This document shows positions 8,505 through 17,397 of a DNA stretch of 64,000 nucleotides, in pieces. The notes beneath the pieces were generated by a model, which had not been told where the DNA came from, did not search any database, and worked only from the letters and a program-made list of their open reading frames with translations. How positions within the stretch are numbered: the first letter of the stretch is position 1; each line of letters begins with the position of its first letter. Source of the stretch: Streptomyces sp. NBC_00523 (GTDB lineage: Bacteria > Actinomycetota > Actinomycetes > Streptomycetales > Streptomycetaceae); the NCBI RefSeq assembly GCF_036346615.1, contig NZ_CP107836.1, forward strand, positions 2,542,001 to 2,606,000. Direction: 5' to 3'. The position numbers and the translations under genes are program-made.

Positions 8505-11500
8505 ATGAGCACCCGCCTGATCCACCGCCCCGCCCGCACCACGCGCCCGGCGGCCCCCTCCGAGCCGCGCACCATCGAGGCGCCGCCCAACCTGCCCGAG
8601 GGCAAGTCCGGGAACATCGCGATGTCGCTGCTCCCGGTCGCCGGGGTCATGTCGTCCGTGGTGATGATGACGGTGGTCCGCAACAGCCAGTTCGCCGGGC
8701 TCGGCGCGATCATCCTCGTCGTCACGGTCATCGGCTCGGCGGTGCTGCTGCTCTCCCAGCGCGGCAAGGCGCAGCGCACCCGCCGCACCCAGCGCGAGGC
8801 GTACCTCGCCTATGTGGAGGACCTGCGCGAGGAGCTGTCGGCCGAGGAGCGGGTCCGGCGCGAGCAGGCGGACGTCCTCAACCCGTCCCCGTACGCCCTG
8901 TACGACATCGTGCGCGACCCGGCCCGGCTCTGGGAGCGGCGCAGGGGCGACGACGACTTCCTGCGGATACGCGGCGGCACGGGCGAGATGCCGCTGCGGG
9001 ACCTCCGGATCGGCGAGCAGGGCTCGTCCGTCCTCACCCCGCCCGACCTCTTCATGCTCAACGAGGCGTCGGCCGTGGTGCAGCGGTTCCGCAACGGCAC
9101 CGAACTCCCCCTGACCGTCCCGCTGGACCGGGCCGGGAACGTCAGCGTCATCGGCCCCCGCGAGGACGGCCTGCGGGTCGTGCGCGCCCTGCTCGTCCAG
9201 GCGGCCGCCCTGCACGCGCCGGACGACGTGGCGATCGCGGTCGCCGCGTCCGGTGAGCGGATGGCCGACTGGGAGTGGGCCAAGTGGCTGCCGCACCTGC
9301 TCGACCCCGAGCAGTCCGACGGCCCGGTCGCCGCCCGCCGCATCGCCCCCTCCGCCGCACAGCTGGCCCGGCTCCTCGGGCCCGAGCTGCGCCGCCGCGC
9401 CTCGTACGCGGCCGAGGTGCGCCGGGGCCTGGCCGGGCGGGACGCGCTCGCGATGAACTCCCGGCTGCTCGTGGTGGTCGACGGGCACGGCGAGGACGCC
9501 GTGGACCTGCCGCGCCCCGACGACGCGGTGGGGCTGCGCGAGATGGGCGTGACCGTGGTGCACCTGCTCGACCGGCGGGTCCAGGAGCCGGACCACGTCA
9601 ATGTCCGCCTCACCGTGGACGGCACCGACGTCGTGGTGGAGGACCTGCGCGCGACGGAGACCGTCGAGTCGCACGGCACGGTGGACGAGGTCGGGGTGCC
9701 CTTCGCGGAGGGCCTGGCCCGGATGATCGCCCCGCTGCGGCTGTCCGCCGAGTCCCTGGCCGACGCGCCGCTGGCCGGGCCCGTCGAGTTCGCCGCGATG
9801 CTCGGCATCCAGGACGTGGCGGCGCTGGACCTGGACCGGCTGTGGGCGCCGCGCGGCGAACGGGCCTTCCTGCGGGTGCCGATCGGGATCAGCGACGCGC
9901 ACGAGCCGGTGCTCCTGGACCTCAAGGAGTCCTCCGAGCTGGGCATGGGCCCGCACGGGCTGTGCGTGGGCGCGACGGGCTCCGGCAAGTCGGAGCTGCT
10001 GCGCACCCTGGTCCTCGGCCTGGCGGCCACCCATCCGCCGGAGGACCTGGCGCTCGTCCTGGTCGACTACAAGGGCGGCGCCACCTTCGCCCCGTTCGCG
10101 GACCTGCCGCACGTGGCAGGGGTCATCACCAACCTGGAGAACCAGGCGGGCCTGGTCGAGCGCGTGCACTCCTCGCTCGCCGGTGAGGTCAAGCGCCGCC
10201 AGCAGGCCCTGAAGGACGCGGGCAACGTCGCGGACATCGGGGACTACACGGCGCTGCGCGCGCAGAAGCGGCCGGACCTGGAACCGCTGCCGCACCTGTT
10301 CGTGGTGATCGACGAGTTCGGCGAACTCCTCACCGCCAAGCCGGACTTCATCGACCTGTTCCTGTCCATCGGCCGGATCGGCCGCTCCATCGGGGTGCAT
10401 CTGCTGCTGTCCAGCCAGCGCATCGAGAGCGGCAAGCTCAAGGGCCTGGAGACCTACCTCTCGTACCGCCTCGGCCTGCGCACCTTTTCCGCCGACGAGT
10501 CGCGGATGGTCCTGGACACCACGGACGCCTTCCACCTGCCGCCGCTGCCCGGCTTCGGCTTCCTCAAGGTGGACACCAGCCACTACACCCGCTTCAAGGC
10601 GGGTTACGTCTCCGGCGCGTACCGGGGGCCCGTGCGGAGCGCCGACGAGGAGGAGACCGGGCCGCTCGCCCTCCCGTACGACGCGTACAACACCCTCGCC
10701 GGGCCGGAGAGCGGCCCGCAGGACCGTGAGCCGTCGGCCCGCCGCCGCGAGACCGGGCCGACCGAACTCGCGGTCATGGTGGACCAGCTGACCGGTGCGG
10801 CGCCCGGGGTACGCAGCATCTGGCTGCCCCCGCTGCCCCCGGCGATCACCCTGGACGCCGTCGCCGGACCGCTGGACGCCGGGCCGCGCGGGATGCGGCT
10901 GGCCGGGGTGCGCCCGGACGCGGGGCGGCCGGGCACCCGGCAGCGCGGCCCGCTCCTGGTGCCGCTCGGGCTGCTGGACGACCCGGCCAAGCAGTGGCAG
11001 GGGCAGTGGCTGCTCGACCTCACGGTGGCCGGCGGGCACGCCGCCGTCATCGGCGGCCCGCAGTCCGGCAAGACGACGCTGCTGCGCACCCTGGTCCTCT
11101 CCCTGGCCCTCACGCACACCCCGCAGGAGGTCGGCGTCTACGGCCTCGACCTCGTCGGCGGCGGCCTCCAGGCCCTCGCCGAGCTGCCGCACGTCGGCGG
11201 CGTCGCCGGCCGCGCCGACCGGGAGCGGGCGGCGCGCACGGTCGAGGAGGTGCGGGCGATGCTCGCGCTGCGCGAGGAGCTGTTCCGCGAGCACGGCATC
11301 GACTCCGTCGAGCAGCTGCGCACCCTGCACGCGGCGGGCCGTCTGCCGGAGCTGGCGTCCGCCGAGATCGTCCTCGTCATCGACGGGTTCGGCGCGCTGC
11401 GCGACGACTTCGAGGAGCTGGACGACGCGGTCGCGGACATCCTCAAGCGGGGCGGCGGCTACGGCATCCACGTCGTCGCCGGGATGCTCCGCTGGAACGA

Positions 11501-12515
11501 CGTGCGCATCGCGATCCAGTCCAACTTCGGCACCCGCGTGGAGCTGCGGCTCAACGACCCGGGCGAGTCGAGCATCGACCGCAAGCTGGCCGAGACCCTC
11601 TCCCCCGACGAGCCGGGCCGCGTCCTCACCGACGGCAAGCTCTTCGCCCAGGTCGCCCTGCCCCGCACGGACGGGGTCGCGGAGACGACGGAGCTGGGCG
11701 CGGTCCTGGAACGCGCCACGCGCACGGTCCGGGCCACCTGGCACGGCGAGGTCGCCCAGCCGGTACGGGTGCTGCCGCACCTGCTCGAACCGCACCTGCT
11801 GCCCGGCCGGGCGGCGGAGCCGGAGCGGGTGCCGCTGGGCCTCGACCAGTCGGCCCTGGCGCCCGTGCTGCTCGACCTGTTCGGCCACGACCAGCACCTG
11901 CTGGTGCTCGGGGACAGCGAGTGCGGCAAGACGAACCTGCTGCGGGCGGTCGCGCAGGGGCTCGCCGACCGCTACGGCGAGGACGACCTCGTCTTCGCGG
12001 TGATGGACCCCCGGCGCTCGCTGCGCGGGGTGGTCCCGGAGGAGCTGAACGGCGGTTACGCGTACAACTCCAAGCTCTGCATGGGCCTTTCGGCCGCGAT
12101 CTCCGCCGAGCTGGAGAAGCGGCTGCCGGACGAGAACGCCCGCCTGGAGGACCTGGAGCCGGGCAGCTGGGGCCAGGGCCCGCGCATCGTGGTCCTGGTG
12201 GACGACTACGACGTGCTGACGACCGCGGGCCAGTCGCCGCTGGCCGCGTTCCTCCCGTACATCCCGTCCGCCGTGGACATCGGTCTGCACTTCGTGCTGT
12301 CGCGGCGCGTGGCGGGGGCGGCGCGCGGGATGTACGAGCCGGTGGTGCAGAGCCTGCGGGAGTCGGGGGCCTCGGCGCTCGTGATGTCCGGCGACCGCAG
12401 CGAGGGCCAGCTCTTCCCCGGCGTGTACGCGACCCAACAGGCGGCGGGACGTGGGGTGTTCATCCAGCGGGGGCGCCCGAACCGGCTGACGCAGACGGTG
12501 TACGTGCCGCACTGA
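8505..12515 (+). CDS. eccC: EccC, type VII secretion FtsK/SpoIIIE motor ATPase with three ATPase domains
   Basis: This 1336-residue protein is the fused (EccCa-EccCb) form. Two transmembrane helices lie near residues 40-90 (SLLPVAGVMSSVVMMTVV and the AIILVVTVIGSAVLLL segment). Three P-loop ATPase domains follow, with Walker A motifs GATGSGKS from residue 489, GGPQSGKTT from 850 and GDSECGKTN from 1136. Walker B strands are LFVVIDEFGELL, IVLVIDGFGAL and IVVLVDDYDVL. EccC recognises WXG100 substrates through its distal ATPase domains and powers export. I chose ATG 8505, after GGACGG, over an in-frame upstream codon inside the preceding gene. No mutation of the first ATPase is evident. Confidence 0.95.
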   Translation: MSTRLIHRPARTTRPAAPSEPRTIEAPPNLPEGKSGNIAMSLLPVAGVMSSVVMMTVVRNSQFAGLGAIILVVTVIGSAVLLLSQRGKAQRTRRTQREAYLAYVEDLREELSAEERVRREQADVLNPSPYALYDIVRDPARLWERRRGDDDFLRIRGGTGEMPLRDLRIGEQGSSVLTPPDLFMLNEASAVVQRFRNGTELPLTVPLDRAGNVSVIGPREDGLRVVRALLVQAAALHAPDDVAIAVAASGERMADWEWAKWLPHLLDPEQSDGPVAARRIAPSAAQLARLLGPELRRRASYAAEVRRGLAGRDALAMNSRLLVVVDGHGEDAVDLPRPDDAVGLREMGVTVVHLLDRRVQEPDHVNVRLTVDGTDVVVEDLRATETVESHGTVDEVGVPFAEGLARMIAPLRLSAESLADAPLAGPVEFAAMLGIQDVAALDLDRLWAPRGERAFLRVPIGISDAHEPVLLDLKESSELGMGPHGLCVGATGSGKSELLRTLVLGLAATHPPEDLALVLVDYKGGATFAPFADLPHVAGVITNLENQAGLVERVHSSLAGEVKRRQQALKDAGNVADIGDYTALRAQKRPDLEPLPHLFVVIDEFGELLTAKPDFIDLFLSIGRIGRSIGVHLLLSSQRIESGKLKGLETYLSYRLGLRTFSADESRMVLDTTDAFHLPPLPGFGFLKVDTSHYTRFKAGYVSGAYRGPVRSADEEETGPLALPYDAYNTLAGPESGPQDREPSARRRETGPTELAVMVDQLTGAAPGVRSIWLPPLPPAITLDAVAGPLDAGPRGMRLAGVRPDAGRPGTRQRGPLLVPLGLLDDPAKQWQGQWLLDLTVAGGHAAVIGGPQSGKTTLLRTLVLSLALTHTPQEVGVYGLDLVGGGLQALAELPHVGGVAGRADRERAARTVEEVRAMLALREELFREHGIDSVEQLRTLHAAGRLPELASAEIVLVIDGFGALRDDFEELDDAVADILKRGGGYGIHVVAGMLRWNDVRIAIQSNFGTRVELRLNDPGESSIDRKLAETLSPDEPGRVLTDGKLFAQVALPRTDGVAETTELGAVLERATRTVRATWHGEVAQPVRVLPHLLEPHLLPGRAAEPERVPLGLDQSALAPVLLDLFGHDQHLLVLGDSECGKTNLLRAVAQGLADRYGEDDLVFAVMDPRRSLRGVVPEELNGGYAYNSKLCMGLSAAISAELEKRLPDENARLEDLEPGSWGQGPRIVVLVDDYDVLTTAGQSPLAAFLPYIPSAVDIGLHFVLSRRVAGAARGMYEPVVQSLRESGASALVMSGDRSEGQLFPGVYATQQAAGRGVFIQRGRPNRLTQTVYVPH

Positions 12516-12634
12516 CGTACCACTTCGCAAAGCGCGGCCGACGGGGTCACCGGTCGGCTCGCCCTGTCACCGTGACGATATGGCCGATTGCAGATTGCAG
12601 TAGCGACGCGCGGATTGATAGACATGACGCTGGG

Positions 12635-12648
12635 ACGGATACATCCGT
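12635..12648. promoter_or_regulatory. Inverted repeat upstream of esxB
   Basis: ACGGAT-AC-ATCCGT is an exact inverted repeat ending 27 nt before the esxB start, in the 160-nt gap between eccC and esxB. The same gap has a short direct repeat, ATTGCAGATTGCAG, near 12590. It could be an operator for the secreted-protein half of the locus. No regulator is known. Confidence 0.35.
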
Positions 12649-12675
12649 TCGAGGTCCGACGCATGGGGGAAGCCG

Positions 12676-13008
12676 ATGAAGTTCGACATGGGGTCCACGG
12701 TCCTGACGACGCTGCTCAAGCACTCGCAGGGCTCCAGCACCGATCTGACCACGCTGATCCGGCAGTTGATCGCCGCGGCGGAGCCGCTGGAGGGCAAGTT
12801 CAACGGCGCGGGCAAGGCCGCGTTCGACGACTTCAAGAACCGCTCCGACGAGATCACCGCGGCGCTGAACGCCTCGCTCTCCGGCATCCTGGGCGGCCAG
12901 CAGGGCATGGACGCGGCGTTCGGCTCGGGCGAGCAGGAGCAGGGCGAGAACGCCCGTACGCAGATGGCTTCGGCCAACTTCGACGCGGCCCGCTTCGGCG
13001 GCCGCTGA
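12676..13008 (+). CDS. esxB: EsxB-like WXG100-family secreted protein
   Basis: This 110-residue helical-hairpin protein sits immediately after eccC. The canonical WXG turn is replaced by FNG (LEGKFNGAGKAAFDDFKNR). Two long amphipathic helices flank the turn and the C-terminus is disordered and charged. There is no signal peptide, as expected for a type VII substrate. It should pair with the next gene product as a heterodimer exported by EccC. The start follows GGGGGAAG. Family assignment rests on size, fold pattern and position. Confidence 0.8.
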   Translation: MKFDMGSTVLTTLLKHSQGSSTDLTTLIRQLIAAAEPLEGKFNGAGKAAFDDFKNRSDEITAALNASLSGILGGQQGMDAAFGSGEQEQGENARTQMASANFDAARFGGR

Positions 13009-13068
13009 GCCGGCACCACCGGCACCTTCGACGCATCCGTACACATTCCTGACGGGGAGACAAGAGTC

Positions 13069-13389
13069 ATGGCAGGACACGGCGGCAACACGGACCGGCG
13101 GTCGTACGACACCGGCGCATCGACCGAGGTGCAGGGCAGCCTCCAGACGGTGATCGCCCAGCTCGAACTGGTCATCACGGCCCGGGACGGCCAGGTCAAG
13201 GCCGCGATGGCCGACTTCACGGCGGACGGCGTGGCGGACGACTACCACGGCAAGGAACTCCGCTGGCAGGCGACCTCGCAGGAGGTCAAGAACATCATCC
13301 ACCTCCTCCGCTCCACGCTGGAGAAGAACGACGGCACGGCGCACCAGACCCTGGCCCGCGCCAAGGCGGCCGTCGACAACATCGGCTGA
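13069..13389 (+). CDS. esxA: EsxA-like (pore-forming ESAT-6 family) protein
   Basis: This 106-residue helical protein starts MAGHGGNTDRRSYDTG. The two helices are joined by ADDYHGKELRW, so the W and G of the WXG turn are not in canonical order. The C-terminal helix ends TLARAKAAVDNIG. Streptomyces EsxA proteins of this size pair with EsxB. The start follows GGGGAGAC, 60 nt after esxB. Expected role: a secreted partner and possible export signal for the neighbouring toxin. Confidence 0.8.
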   Translation: MAGHGGNTDRRSYDTGASTEVQGSLQTVIAQLELVITARDGQVKAAMADFTADGVADDYHGKELRWQATSQEVKNIIHLLRSTLEKNDGTAHQTLARAKAAVDNIG

Positions 13390-13416
13390 CGTTCACGACT
13401 CCGGGGGGGGCGGCCG

Positions 13417-13842
13417 GTGACGGCTTGGGACATCAAACCGCAGGGCGTACAGGGGCAGCTGAAGAAGGTCGGCACGCACGCCGGTGACCTGGAGAAGGCG
13501 CTGAACTCCATGGTCACCGCGATGTCGGAGGCGGCGACGCACGCGGGCACGGCGGTACCGGGCTCGGCGGCGTCGCTGCCGGTCGCCGGGCCGGTGGCGG
13601 TGGGGGCGGAGCCCCTGTCCCACCCCACCCTCGGGCCGGTGGCCGCGGCGCTGGGCACGTACATCACGGAGCGCAAGCCGCAGCTGAAGTCGATGGCGGA
13701 GCGCATCCAGGCCGCCGTGCTGGGCGCCGCGACGGCGACGAGCGAGTACGTGGAGGGCGACCTCGACACGGCCAAGCGGGCCCAGGACGCCGCCAAGTCC
13801 GTCCGCCTGGACGTGCTCAAGGACATACGGGCGGGCAAGTGA
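13417..13842 (+). CDS. DUF6507-like WXG100-related protein
   Basis: This 141-residue, all-helical protein begins (GTG) TAWDIKPQGVQGQLKKVGTH. A long glycine/alanine/proline stretch separates two helical segments and the C-terminus is AKRAQDAAKSVRLDVLKDI. I recall DUF6507 proteins of this type in Streptomyces ESX toxin loci. Its stop overlaps the toxin start (GTGA at 13839-13842), which couples their translation. It may act as a targeting partner or chaperone for the toxin, like other small helical proteins encoded next to LXG/WXG toxins. That role is inferred. Confidence 0.7.
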   Translation: MTAWDIKPQGVQGQLKKVGTHAGDLEKALNSMVTAMSEAATHAGTAVPGSAASLPVAGPVAVGAEPLSHPTLGPVAAALGTYITERKPQLKSMAERIQAAVLGAATATSEYVEGDLDTAKRAQDAAKSVRLDVLKDIRAGK

Positions 13843-16526
13843 GCAAGAACGAGGCGGTCACCCCGTCCGGCATACCGGTCTTCACCGGCAACCTCGCCCT
13901 GCTGGACACCAGCGTGACCACGCTGACGAAGAGCGCGGCGTCGACCGCCACGGCCGCCGGTGACGTCCACAGCACCTTCGGCGGCCTCCAGGCGTTCTAC
14001 AAGGCGCCGGAGGCCGACCAGCTCTTCGCGACCACGAAACCGGTCGCGGACCGGGGGACCTCCCTGAAGTCGGAGCTGGAGACGATCACGGCCGCGCTGT
14101 CCACGTACGCGTCCGACGCCTACCCGCTGGTCGAGAAGCTGAAGGAGCTCAAGCGCGAGGCCGAGGCGTTCGTCGTCCAGATCAAGGACGACGACAAGTG
14201 GCGCGAGGACGGGGACCTGGTCGAGGAGAACAACCGTCGCCACGACGAGATCGCCGAGACGTGGGCGGCGTTCCAGGCCGTGGAGCGGACCTGCCACGAC
14301 AAGATCGTCGCCCTGGTCGGCGGGCCCGCGCTGAAGACCGACGACGGCTCCGGCAAGAAGGGCACGTACGGCTACGACGCCGAGACCCTCAAGCACGCCG
14401 AGGGCCTGCCCTGGGGCGACCCGGTCCAGGAGTCCAAGCCCTGGTGGCAACTCCACGAACACGCCTGGGACTTCGCCAAGGGCTTCTTCGTCGACGGCGT
14501 CTGGGGCACGATCAAGGGCCTGGGCACCCTGGTCGGCACCGACGGGTGGGACTCCGCCAAGCAGGCGTGGTCGGGCCTGGGGAAGCTCGCCACGGGCCTG
14601 GCGATCTCCGGCACGCCGCTGGCCGGCCTGTACTGGACCCTGCCGGACGACAAACTCCCCTCCTACCTGCGTGAGTCCCGCACCGCGATGAAGGAGACCG
14701 GCAAGGCGCTGCTGGCCTGGGACCAGTGGAGCGAGAACCCGTCCCGGGCCACGGGCGCGGTGGCGTTCAACGTCGTCACGACGATCTTCACCGGCGGCAC
14801 GGGCGGCGCGGCCTCCGGCGCCGGAAAGGCGGCCGTCGCGGCGAAGGCCCTGTCCACAGTGGGCAAGGTGGGCCGGGTCGTGGACCCGATGACGTACGTC
14901 TTCAAGGGCGCGGGCATGGGCCTGACGAAGATCGGCGACGGCCTGGCGGCGCTCAAGGGCCTGGGGCAGCTCGAGATACCCACCTTCCCCGAGGGCACGA
15001 TCACCCTCCCGGAGGGCGCGTTCAAGCTCCAGGACGGCACCCTGCACCTGCCGGAGGGCGCGGCGGTCCCGGAGGCCGCATTCGAGATCCCGGCCAACTC
15101 CTTCAAGCTCCCGGCCGGCGCGGAGATCCCCCCGGGAGCCCTGGACCTGGGCGACGGCGTGGTCCGCCTCCCGGAGGGCGTACACCCCCCTGAGGGCGCC
15201 CTCCGCATCCCCGAGGGATCCCTCAAACTCCCCGAGGGCACGACGGCCCTGCCCGAGAACGTGCTCAAGGGCACGGACGAGGCCGGCAACACGGTCTACC
15301 TGGACCGCCCGGGCAACGTCCTCGCGGAGGACGGCACCCTGCTCCAGCACCACTCGGCGGCCCGGCAGGAGGGGACGGGGGTACGGGCTTCGGCCACGCC
15401 GGAGGAGGCGCTGGCCGGGGCGGGAAGGTCGTCGGACCAGGCGGCCCACCATGCGGGCGGCGGGGGAGGACATACCGGCGACAGCGGCGTCCCCGGACCG
15501 ACCCGCCATCCGTCCGGTCCGGGTTCCGGCGGCGCGCTCCCCTCGGGCCACGGGGGCGGCGGCTCGGGCTCCGGCTCCGGCGGGCCCTCGGGACCGACGC
15601 ATCCCCGGGTGCCCCGTCCCGCATTCATGGCCGACGGCCCGAACCCGTACGGCAAACGGGGTTCGCTGACCCGGGAGCAGATCGAGGAGATCCAGGTCTA
15701 TCGGGCGAACGAGGAGTCGGGGTACCGCGAGCACTATTACAGAAAGGATGGCACCCGCAGGGACACCGATGTCCTGGACGCGAGTGGATACGCGCCTCCG
15801 CAGCTCACACAGCTGGTGGACAACGGCCCGTGGGTCCGCGCCAAGGACGCCCCCGCGCCGCCCAAACCCCATTTCCTCGACCCCGACTACATCCGCGTGC
15901 GGGCGGACACGGTCACCAGTCGCGTCAGGCTCAGAATTCTTGATGTCGCGGCCCAAAAACGATTCGCCGCCATCCAGCTCGACAACCTCATGGAGAAGTG
16001 GAAAGCGGAGGCCGGCAGCCTCCACAAAACCCACGACGACTTCGAGTCCGGCCAGCTCCTAAAAGAGACGACCGACGCCTACAAGCAAACCCACACGGAC
16101 ATGGGCGATGCAGCCGAAGCGTTCGGGGAGGCGGCAGCCGAGCATCACTTCATAGCGGAACGCTATCCCGACTTCGAACGGCAGGAACTGCGCGGCCCCA
16201 AGAATGGGAACGACCAGTTCGACCAGGTGTGGATACACGAGGACGGCCGCGTGGTCGTCATCGAGGCGAAGAGCAGTACCGGCACAGAGCTCGGCCAGCG
16301 AACCCTTCCGGACGGTAAGAAGGTTTCCCAAGGAAGCAAGGAGTACTTCTTTGACATCCTTGAGAAAATGGACATGCGAAATGAAACAGCAGCGTCCGAC
16401 GCCATAAGAAGGGCGCTGGAGAGCGGCGACCTAGAATACGTTGTAGTCAAGGGGGAGAAAAATTCGGGCCGGTACACTGGTTACCGGTATCGGCGGTTCG
16501 ACATCAGCAAGGGGACCCTTTCATGA
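13839..16526 (+). CDS. Type VII polymorphic toxin with C-terminal PD-(D/E)XK nuclease-like domain
   Basis: This 895-residue protein has four parts. Residues about 1-150 are helical and WXG/LXG-like. A hydrophobic middle region (about 200-370) follows. A repeat of (L/I/F)PEG(A/T) units spans about 380-475. A Gly/Ser/Pro hinge (about 540-600) leads to the C-terminal domain. That domain has D792/D795 (NDQFDQVWIH), then VVVIE809-A-K811, and QGSKEYF, the D-x(n)-E-x-K pattern of restriction-endonuclease-like toxins. Base composition becomes less GC-rich over the last 450 nt, consistent with a swapped toxin tip. The GTG start overlaps the preceding gene and the stop overlaps the Imm49 gene (ATGA). 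Nuclease activity is predicted, not shown. Confidence 0.82.
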   Translation: MSKNEAVTPSGIPVFTGNLALLDTSVTTLTKSAASTATAAGDVHSTFGGLQAFYKAPEADQLFATTKPVADRGTSLKSELETITAALSTYASDAYPLVEKLKELKREAEAFVVQIKDDDKWREDGDLVEENNRRHDEIAETWAAFQAVERTCHDKIVALVGGPALKTDDGSGKKGTYGYDAETLKHAEGLPWGDPVQESKPWWQLHEHAWDFAKGFFVDGVWGTIKGLGTLVGTDGWDSAKQAWSGLGKLATGLAISGTPLAGLYWTLPDDKLPSYLRESRTAMKETGKALLAWDQWSENPSRATGAVAFNVVTTIFTGGTGGAASGAGKAAVAAKALSTVGKVGRVVDPMTYVFKGAGMGLTKIGDGLAALKGLGQLEIPTFPEGTITLPEGAFKLQDGTLHLPEGAAVPEAAFEIPANSFKLPAGAEIPPGALDLGDGVVRLPEGVHPPEGALRIPEGSLKLPEGTTALPENVLKGTDEAGNTVYLDRPGNVLAEDGTLLQHHSAARQEGTGVRASATPEEALAGAGRSSDQAAHHAGGGGGHTGDSGVPGPTRHPSGPGSGGALPSGHGGGGSGSGSGGPSGPTHPRVPRPAFMADGPNPYGKRGSLTREQIEEIQVYRANEESGYREHYYRKDGTRRDTDVLDASGYAPPQLTQLVDNGPWVRAKDAPAPPKPHFLDPDYIRVRADTVTSRVRLRILDVAAQKRFAAIQLDNLMEKWKAEAGSLHKTHDDFESGQLLKETTDAYKQTHTDMGDAAEAFGEAAAEHHFIAERYPDFERQELRGPKNGNDQFDQVWIHEDGRVVVIEAKSSTGTELGQRTLPDGKKVSQGSKEYFFDILEKMDMRNETAASDAIRRALESGDLEYVVVKGEKNSGRYTGYRYRRFDISKGTLS
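14976..15264 (+). repeat. In-frame LPEG repeat array within the toxin gene
   Basis: About a dozen imperfect units of the type (L/I/F/V)P(E/A/P)G(A/T) recur every 7-10 residues, for example FPEGTITLPEGAFKL and VRLPEGVHPPEGALRIPEG. At DNA level this gives repeated CTCCCGGAGGGC-like blocks. The pattern resembles a beta-solenoid or extended spacer placed before the toxin tip. Confidence 0.75.
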
Positions 16527-17386
16527 CGGTAGCTATTACCCGCCACGACCTCCAGAGAGGAGCCGAAGCGGAGACACTGGCCAACCGGCTGAGCGAGCGC
16601 CTGGTCCGGGACATCGACAAACTGGAGGCGTCGACAGCCCTGATCGACCTCACGTGCAGGTCCTCCCTTCTGGCCTTCCGTGCCCGCTGTGCCATCGATC
16701 CGCGAGCTTCCAAGGTGGAGACGTGGGAAGCCACGGTCAACGCCATGCAGGTCACTTCGGCCCTGTTCGCCGCGAGCGCGGTGAACGAGGGAACCGTCGA
16801 GTGCCGGATCAACCGGAAGCTACGCACCATCCCCGCCGCCGGGCCACTGTCCACGGCCGACGCGGGCAACTGGCTGTCCGGCTTCTGGCTGGCCGTCATC
16901 TGCCGTGACCAGGAACGGATGACGCAGCTCAGCGAGATTCCTCTGGAGCGGCTGCGGTCACCTCAGGGGCAGTACGACGAATACATCTACCACTGGGTCG
17001 ACACCCTCCAGACCTGGTGGCTCCGCGGCCCCGGCCTCGCCGACAAGCTCATCGCCACCATCGAGGCATCCGACCCGGCCGTCGCACAGATCGCCCCCCG
17101 AGATCTGATGGATGGCACCCTCTACCCACCCATCAACCTCTTCTACCACTACGTCCGCCAAGACCGAGACGGCTTCTCTCCCGCCCTCGCCGACGCGCTG
17201 AAACTCCACAAGGCCTACTGGACCCTCACCGAGGACCGGACCACAGACATCAACGGCAGCATCGCCCTCGGCCCCCTCGCCATCGCCTGCCTCGCCCACG
17301 ACGCCGACTTCCCCCTCGACATCGAATCCGACTACCTCCCCCACCACCTCCTCCAGCGCACCTGGATCGGGGAATTCCCCACCTGA
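16523..17386 (+). CDS. Imm49-family immunity protein
   Basis: This 287-residue, mainly helical protein overlaps the toxin stop by four bases (ATGA), the typical arrangement of a cognate immunity gene. Features matching my memory of Imm49 include the GNWLSGFWLAVICRD helix, the central LFYHYVRQD motif and the C-terminal LDIESDYLPHHLL. It should bind and inhibit the nuclease tip of the toxin in the cytoplasm. The family call is by motif recall and needs an HMM check; the context alone strongly supports immunity. Confidence 0.8.
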   Translation: MTVAITRHDLQRGAEAETLANRLSERLVRDIDKLEASTALIDLTCRSSLLAFRARCAIDPRASKVETWEATVNAMQVTSALFAASAVNEGTVECRINRKLRTIPAAGPLSTADAGNWLSGFWLAVICRDQERMTQLSEIPLERLRSPQGQYDEYIYHWVDTLQTWWLRGPGLADKLIATIEASDPAVAQIAPRDLMDGTLYPPINLFYHYVRQDRDGFSPALADALKLHKAYWTLTEDRTTDINGSIALGPLAIACLAHDADFPLDIESDYLPHHLLQRTWIGEFPT

Positions 17387-17397
17387 CGGCAACCGCG

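Noticed and set aside
8220..12530. A 1436-codon open frame antisense to eccC
   Set aside because: It is the long shadow frame expected in GC-rich DNA opposite a strongly biased gene; its translation is Arg/Gly/His-rich with no domains, while the plus strand encodes EccC in full.
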